Shown here: piece by piece, positions 7,301 through 8,400 of the stretch
Position numbering within the stretch: position 1 is the first letter of the stretch
Layout: each line of letters opens with the position of its first letter
Assembly: GCA_913009765.1 (NCBI GenBank)
Contig: CAJVYT010000179.1
Location: 1-8,400 of the forward strand
Source: an uncultured candidate division Zixibacteria bacterium
Lineage (GTDB): Bacteria; Zixibacteria; MSB-5A5; GN15; FEB-12
DNA: 8,400 nucleotides
Reading direction: 5' to 3'
Translations under genes and position numbers: made by a program
The notes under the pieces: generated by a model
The model's database searches: none
Told to the model about the DNA's origin: nothing
Seen by the model: only the letters and a program-made list of their open reading frames with translations

Positions 7301-8150
7301 GCTTTCAGGGCAACCTTTAGCAGGAACTTACAACTTTGTGTGTCTTGTAACCGATTCATTAGGTTCCTCAGCAGAAGAACCTATGTCGGTTTTAGTCAAT
7401 GATTCACTGATTGTTCTTACTACTTCTCTTGCCGATTGGACTGAAGGAGTTGCATATTCACATCAGATGATTCGTTCCGGTGGAACCGGAGTGGTTACTT
7501 TTATAGATAAAAATAATGACCTAAACGGTACAGCTCTTTCTCTGCCATCAACAGGTTTATTAAACAGTTCTTCTGTACCGACAGGAGTATATACCTTTAC
7601 CTTACAAATAAGTGATGCTGTTGGTGCGGTAGATGAACAGCAGCTGACTCTCAATATAAATCCTCCGGTGGTTATTACCACTCCAACACTACCGGATGGG
7701 GATTCTGATACAGACTATACTCAGCAGTTGGTTTCATCGGGAGGGACAGGTGTAACAACATGGTCAGATAAAAATAATGACTTAGCGGCTTTTAGCTTAA
7801 ATTTACAGTCCAATGGTTTAATTACCGGATTTCCGACAACAATAGGTACTGTCACTTTTACTGCTGTTGCCGATGATGAAGTAGGGTCTACTGCTGAACA
7901 GATTTATACTTTTGAAATTGTGATGGGATATATGTGCGGCGATATTGATGACAATGGTGTTATTAATATTTCTGATTTAGTTTATGCTTTGAGTTATATG
8001 TTTAGTGACGGACCTCCGCCGGCAAATTTGGCATCCATGGATACGGATGGTTCAGGTAGTCTTAATATCTCAGACATAGTTTATTTAATAAGTTATATGT
8101 TTGGAAACCCAAGCGGACCTGCTCCTGTCTGTGGAGTTTCTGTAAATTAG
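4365..8150 (+). CDS. Secreted thermolysin-family (M4) metalloprotease with jelly-roll, four Ig-like repeats and terminal dockerin
   Basis: This 1261-residue exported zinc endopeptidase has a signal peptide at 1-20 (cut after SFA). The propeptide contains an FTP domain ('GMTHLKLQQKYKGLVVIGGD', from 96) and a PepSY-like part (about 145-215). The mature catalytic region is about 224-555. 'NAYWNGSQIV' and 'DVIGHEWGHAITG' follow the thermolysin order: His373, Glu374 and His377 form HExxH, Glu397 in 'GALNESFSD' is the third zinc ligand at the canonical distance, and His472 in 'GVHTNSG' matches the thermolysin catalytic His. All key residues are present, so it should be active after propeptide removal. 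Accessory parts follow: an Ig-like module (562-672), a MAM-like jelly roll ('DDFESDLGW', 674-837), four tandem repeats of about 86 residues (843-1187) and two EF-hand dockerin segments (loops at 1193-1204 and 1226-1237). There is no T9SS tail. It is transcribed alone, between two terminators. Confidence 0.96.
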   Translation: MNRIIYTVLSLLIAMPTSFAALNNKQISPIAKEIKIFHTNPNGIPTVVAGELRDKVVKGAELNAVHEFFEINKDIYKIQSPVDELSLRKTKVDNLGMTHLKLQQKYKGLVVIGGDISAHFRNDGMLTSVNGTYNPIKEMSTVAQILSSDALIRAKDDLLIDFGEGVPTKPELVIFPWQKETYLCWRFFIISDSPMGRWEYFIDANTGDIVFKANRIMNAEAIGSGTGVMGNVYNHIDTWDNGSTFEMIDYTRRANNNIHGHDGQMASNAFIRTYLATSSLPGSVATDADNVWGDDSTYTSAVDGHMYSALYYDWVLREFGRNSYDDNGSSMNISVNYSAEGDNNAYWNGSQIVVWSWSSGWRSLAGCPDVIGHEWGHAITGSTSALVYQLESGALNESFSDMIGAAFEFAHDTLDTPDWYMGENGIIGGTGFRDMVDPHSKGDPDYYGTSDPYWVDVVGCTPSNSNDWCGVHTNSGVGNKWFSLLSDGGVHNSVTVNGLSVDTAIVIAFRANTIYWTGNSDYSEAAAGTILAAHDLDPSGNWEAEVINAWTAVGVSLPAPSIIFSYPNGTPTTLTPNVPETIDVTVATLYGGEVVPNSGQVYISINGGTYQSSPMTEISPNNYQATLPGVSCGDVVDYYFSADLVDPPSTFFDGSATTPYTAVPQTNTLTVFQDDFESDLGWSISGGDWARGIPTGGGGAYGNPDPTSGTVGANVMGYNLSGDYANSIPEYHVTSPAIDCSSLESVRLQFDRWLGVEQPAYDHAYIRVSNDNINWTTVWENDAEVADSAWTAIDFDISAVAALQSTVYIRFTMGTSDGGWTFCGWNIDNLYVIGTECTITSDLSITTTTLPDGTVNIPYSQQLTAANGTGTLVWSDKNSDLVSTGLTLSSSGLLSGTVTSGQVISFTAMVTDDVISAEQLLTFTVFQSITITPPSFPDWTAGVMFSEQISASGGIGTLVFTDKNNDLNASGFSLSTAGLLSGQPLAGTYNFVCLVTDSLGSSAEEPMSVLVNDSLIVLTTSLADWTEGVAYSHQMIRSGGTGVVTFIDKNNDLNGTALSLPSTGLLNSSSVPTGVYTFTLQISDAVGAVDEQQLTLNINPPVVITTPTLPDGDSDTDYTQQLVSSGGTGVTTWSDKNNDLAAFSLNLQSNGLITGFPTTIGTVTFTAVADDEVGSTAEQIYTFEIVMGYMCGDIDDNGVINISDLVYALSYMFSDGPPPANLASMDTDGSGSLNISDIVYLISYMFGNPSGPAPVCGVSVN
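6891..7925 (+). repeat. Four tandem Ig-like (He_PIG-like) repeats inside the protease gene
   Basis: Four in-frame copies begin at about 6891, 7146, 7407 and 7668. Each has a start like 'ITTPTLPD', then '(Y/F)S.Q', 'GG.G...(W/F).DKNNDL', 'L.L...GL..G' and a closing 'FT..V.D..G...Q..(T/S)'. The GATAAAAA-containing core recurs at 6990, 7248, 7506 and 7767, a period of 258, 258 and 261 bp. The copies have diverged in most other positions, so the expansion is old or concerted change is limited. Such putative-Ig modules usually act as extracellular spacers or adhesion domains. Confidence 0.85.
7935..8112 (+). other. Dockerin-like EF-hand pair at the protease C-terminus (domain)
   Basis: Two calcium-loop segments lie 33 residues apart: D1193-x-D-x-N-G-x-x-N-x-x-D1204 followed by 'LVYALSYMF', and D1226-x-D-x-S-x-x-x-N-x-x-D1237 followed by 'IVYLISYMF'. 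Each has the loop-plus-F-helix form of a dockerin half. Cys1191 and Cys1256 bracket the pair and could clamp it by a disulfide. In clostridial cellulosomes dockerins bind cohesins; here no cohesin or scaffoldin is visible, so the partner is unknown. Confidence 0.85.
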
Positions 8151-8400
8151 GGATAGAAAGATGTACCGGCGAGACTAAACCCTGTCAAATAGTAATGTAA
8201 GTATAAAACAAAGACCGTTATTGTTTAATGGTCTTTTGTTTTTGGTGTTCTGTTTTTATCTTTTATTTGAAGTTGGTTTTTTCTTATTTTAAATTTTATT
8301 TTTTTCAATGTTAATTTGTTGAAAATTTTATCATTTATTATTGCACGATAGAAATCAGATCTTATTGTGGGGGCGATAACGTCAATAAGAGAACTTACAT
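8151..8400. other. AT-rich intergenic end of the window
   Basis: No supported gene is present in these 250 bases. The left part holds the protease terminator. From 8244 to about 8340 the sequence is extremely T-rich and featureless. A GGGGG near 8369-8373 stands out and could be a ribosome site or leader of a gene starting beyond the window, but no reading frame here is long enough to support one. Confidence 0.6.
8205..8243 (+). terminator. Rho-independent terminator of the M4 protease gene
   Basis: AAAACAAAGACCGTT (8205-8219) pairs with AATGGTCTTTTGTTTT (8227-8242) with one bulged base and one G-T wobble, around a 7 nt loop; the 3' arm merges into a run of T. It lies 54 bp after the stop codon. 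The stem is AT-rich outside the GACC/GGTC core, so it is somewhat weaker than the terminator at 4175. Confidence 0.75.

Noticed and set aside
7463..7681. Antisense open frame opposite the third Ig-like repeat
   Set aside because: It arises from the repeat's codon pattern and has no independent support.
6891..7925. CRISPR or DNA-level tandem repeat array
   Set aside because: The 258-261 bp periodicity is protein-level domain repetition in one continuous reading frame; no short identical repeats with spacers occur.
8367..8400. Possible start of a new gene at a GTG near the right edge
   Set aside because: Only about 11 codons are available, there is no ribosome site before that GTG, and an in-frame stop lies just upstream, so nothing supports coding.
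1..8400. tRNA, rRNA, riboswitch or insertion-sequence ends
   Set aside because: I saw no cloverleaf-like sequence, rRNA motif, known aptamer pattern, transposase or terminal inverted repeats in the window.

Overview
The window looks like the end of a contig from a low-GC, Gram-negative bacterium of the Fibrobacteres-Chlorobi-Bacteroidetes (FCB) supergroup. Two observations support this: one protein has a C-terminal type A sorting domain of the type IX secretion system (T9SS), and another ends in a dockerin-like EF-hand pair with an 'ISDLVY..SYMF' pattern that I associate from memory with Candidatus Zixibacteria and related uncultured lineages. The phylum is an inference. The first 55 bases are not genomic: they match the Illumina P5 adapter with one mismatch, so the contig runs into untrimmed adapter.

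Layout. The minus strand, reading leftward from about 2407, holds three overlapping genes: a multi-pass exosortase with an intact Cys/Arg/His triad, an EpsI-family partner, and a small secreted protein with a T9SS sorting domain. Diverging from this across a 147 bp AT-rich gap, the plus strand carries two tightly spaced genes for membrane-anchored, SGNH-hydrolase-like proteins (2555-3307 and 3320-4141). They end at a clear intrinsic terminator at 4175-4213. After a 150 bp regulatory stretch with a consensus -35 box and stacked palindromes, a strong Shine-Dalgarno sequence precedes a 1261-residue secreted thermolysin-family (M4) metalloprotease (4365-8150). It has a propeptide, catalytic domains, a jelly-roll domain, four tandem Ig-like repeats and a terminal dockerin pair. 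It is followed by its own terminator at 8205-8243. The last 150 bases are AT-rich and show no supported gene.

How the parts may work together. Exosortase plus EpsI normally processes and anchors exported proteins and is usually linked to exopolysaccharide production. No recognisable exosortase substrate is present here; the co-translated protein carries a T9SS-type tail instead. The diverging SGNH pair is the most unusual part. The second protein keeps a plausible Ser/Asp/His triad. The first keeps the SGNH fold blocks but has lost the nucleophile, the block II oxyanion Gly, the Asp and the His. Their N-terminal anchors resemble each other. A co-expressed active enzyme and pseudoenzyme acting on an envelope polymer beside an exosortase is a testable inference, not a demonstrated function.
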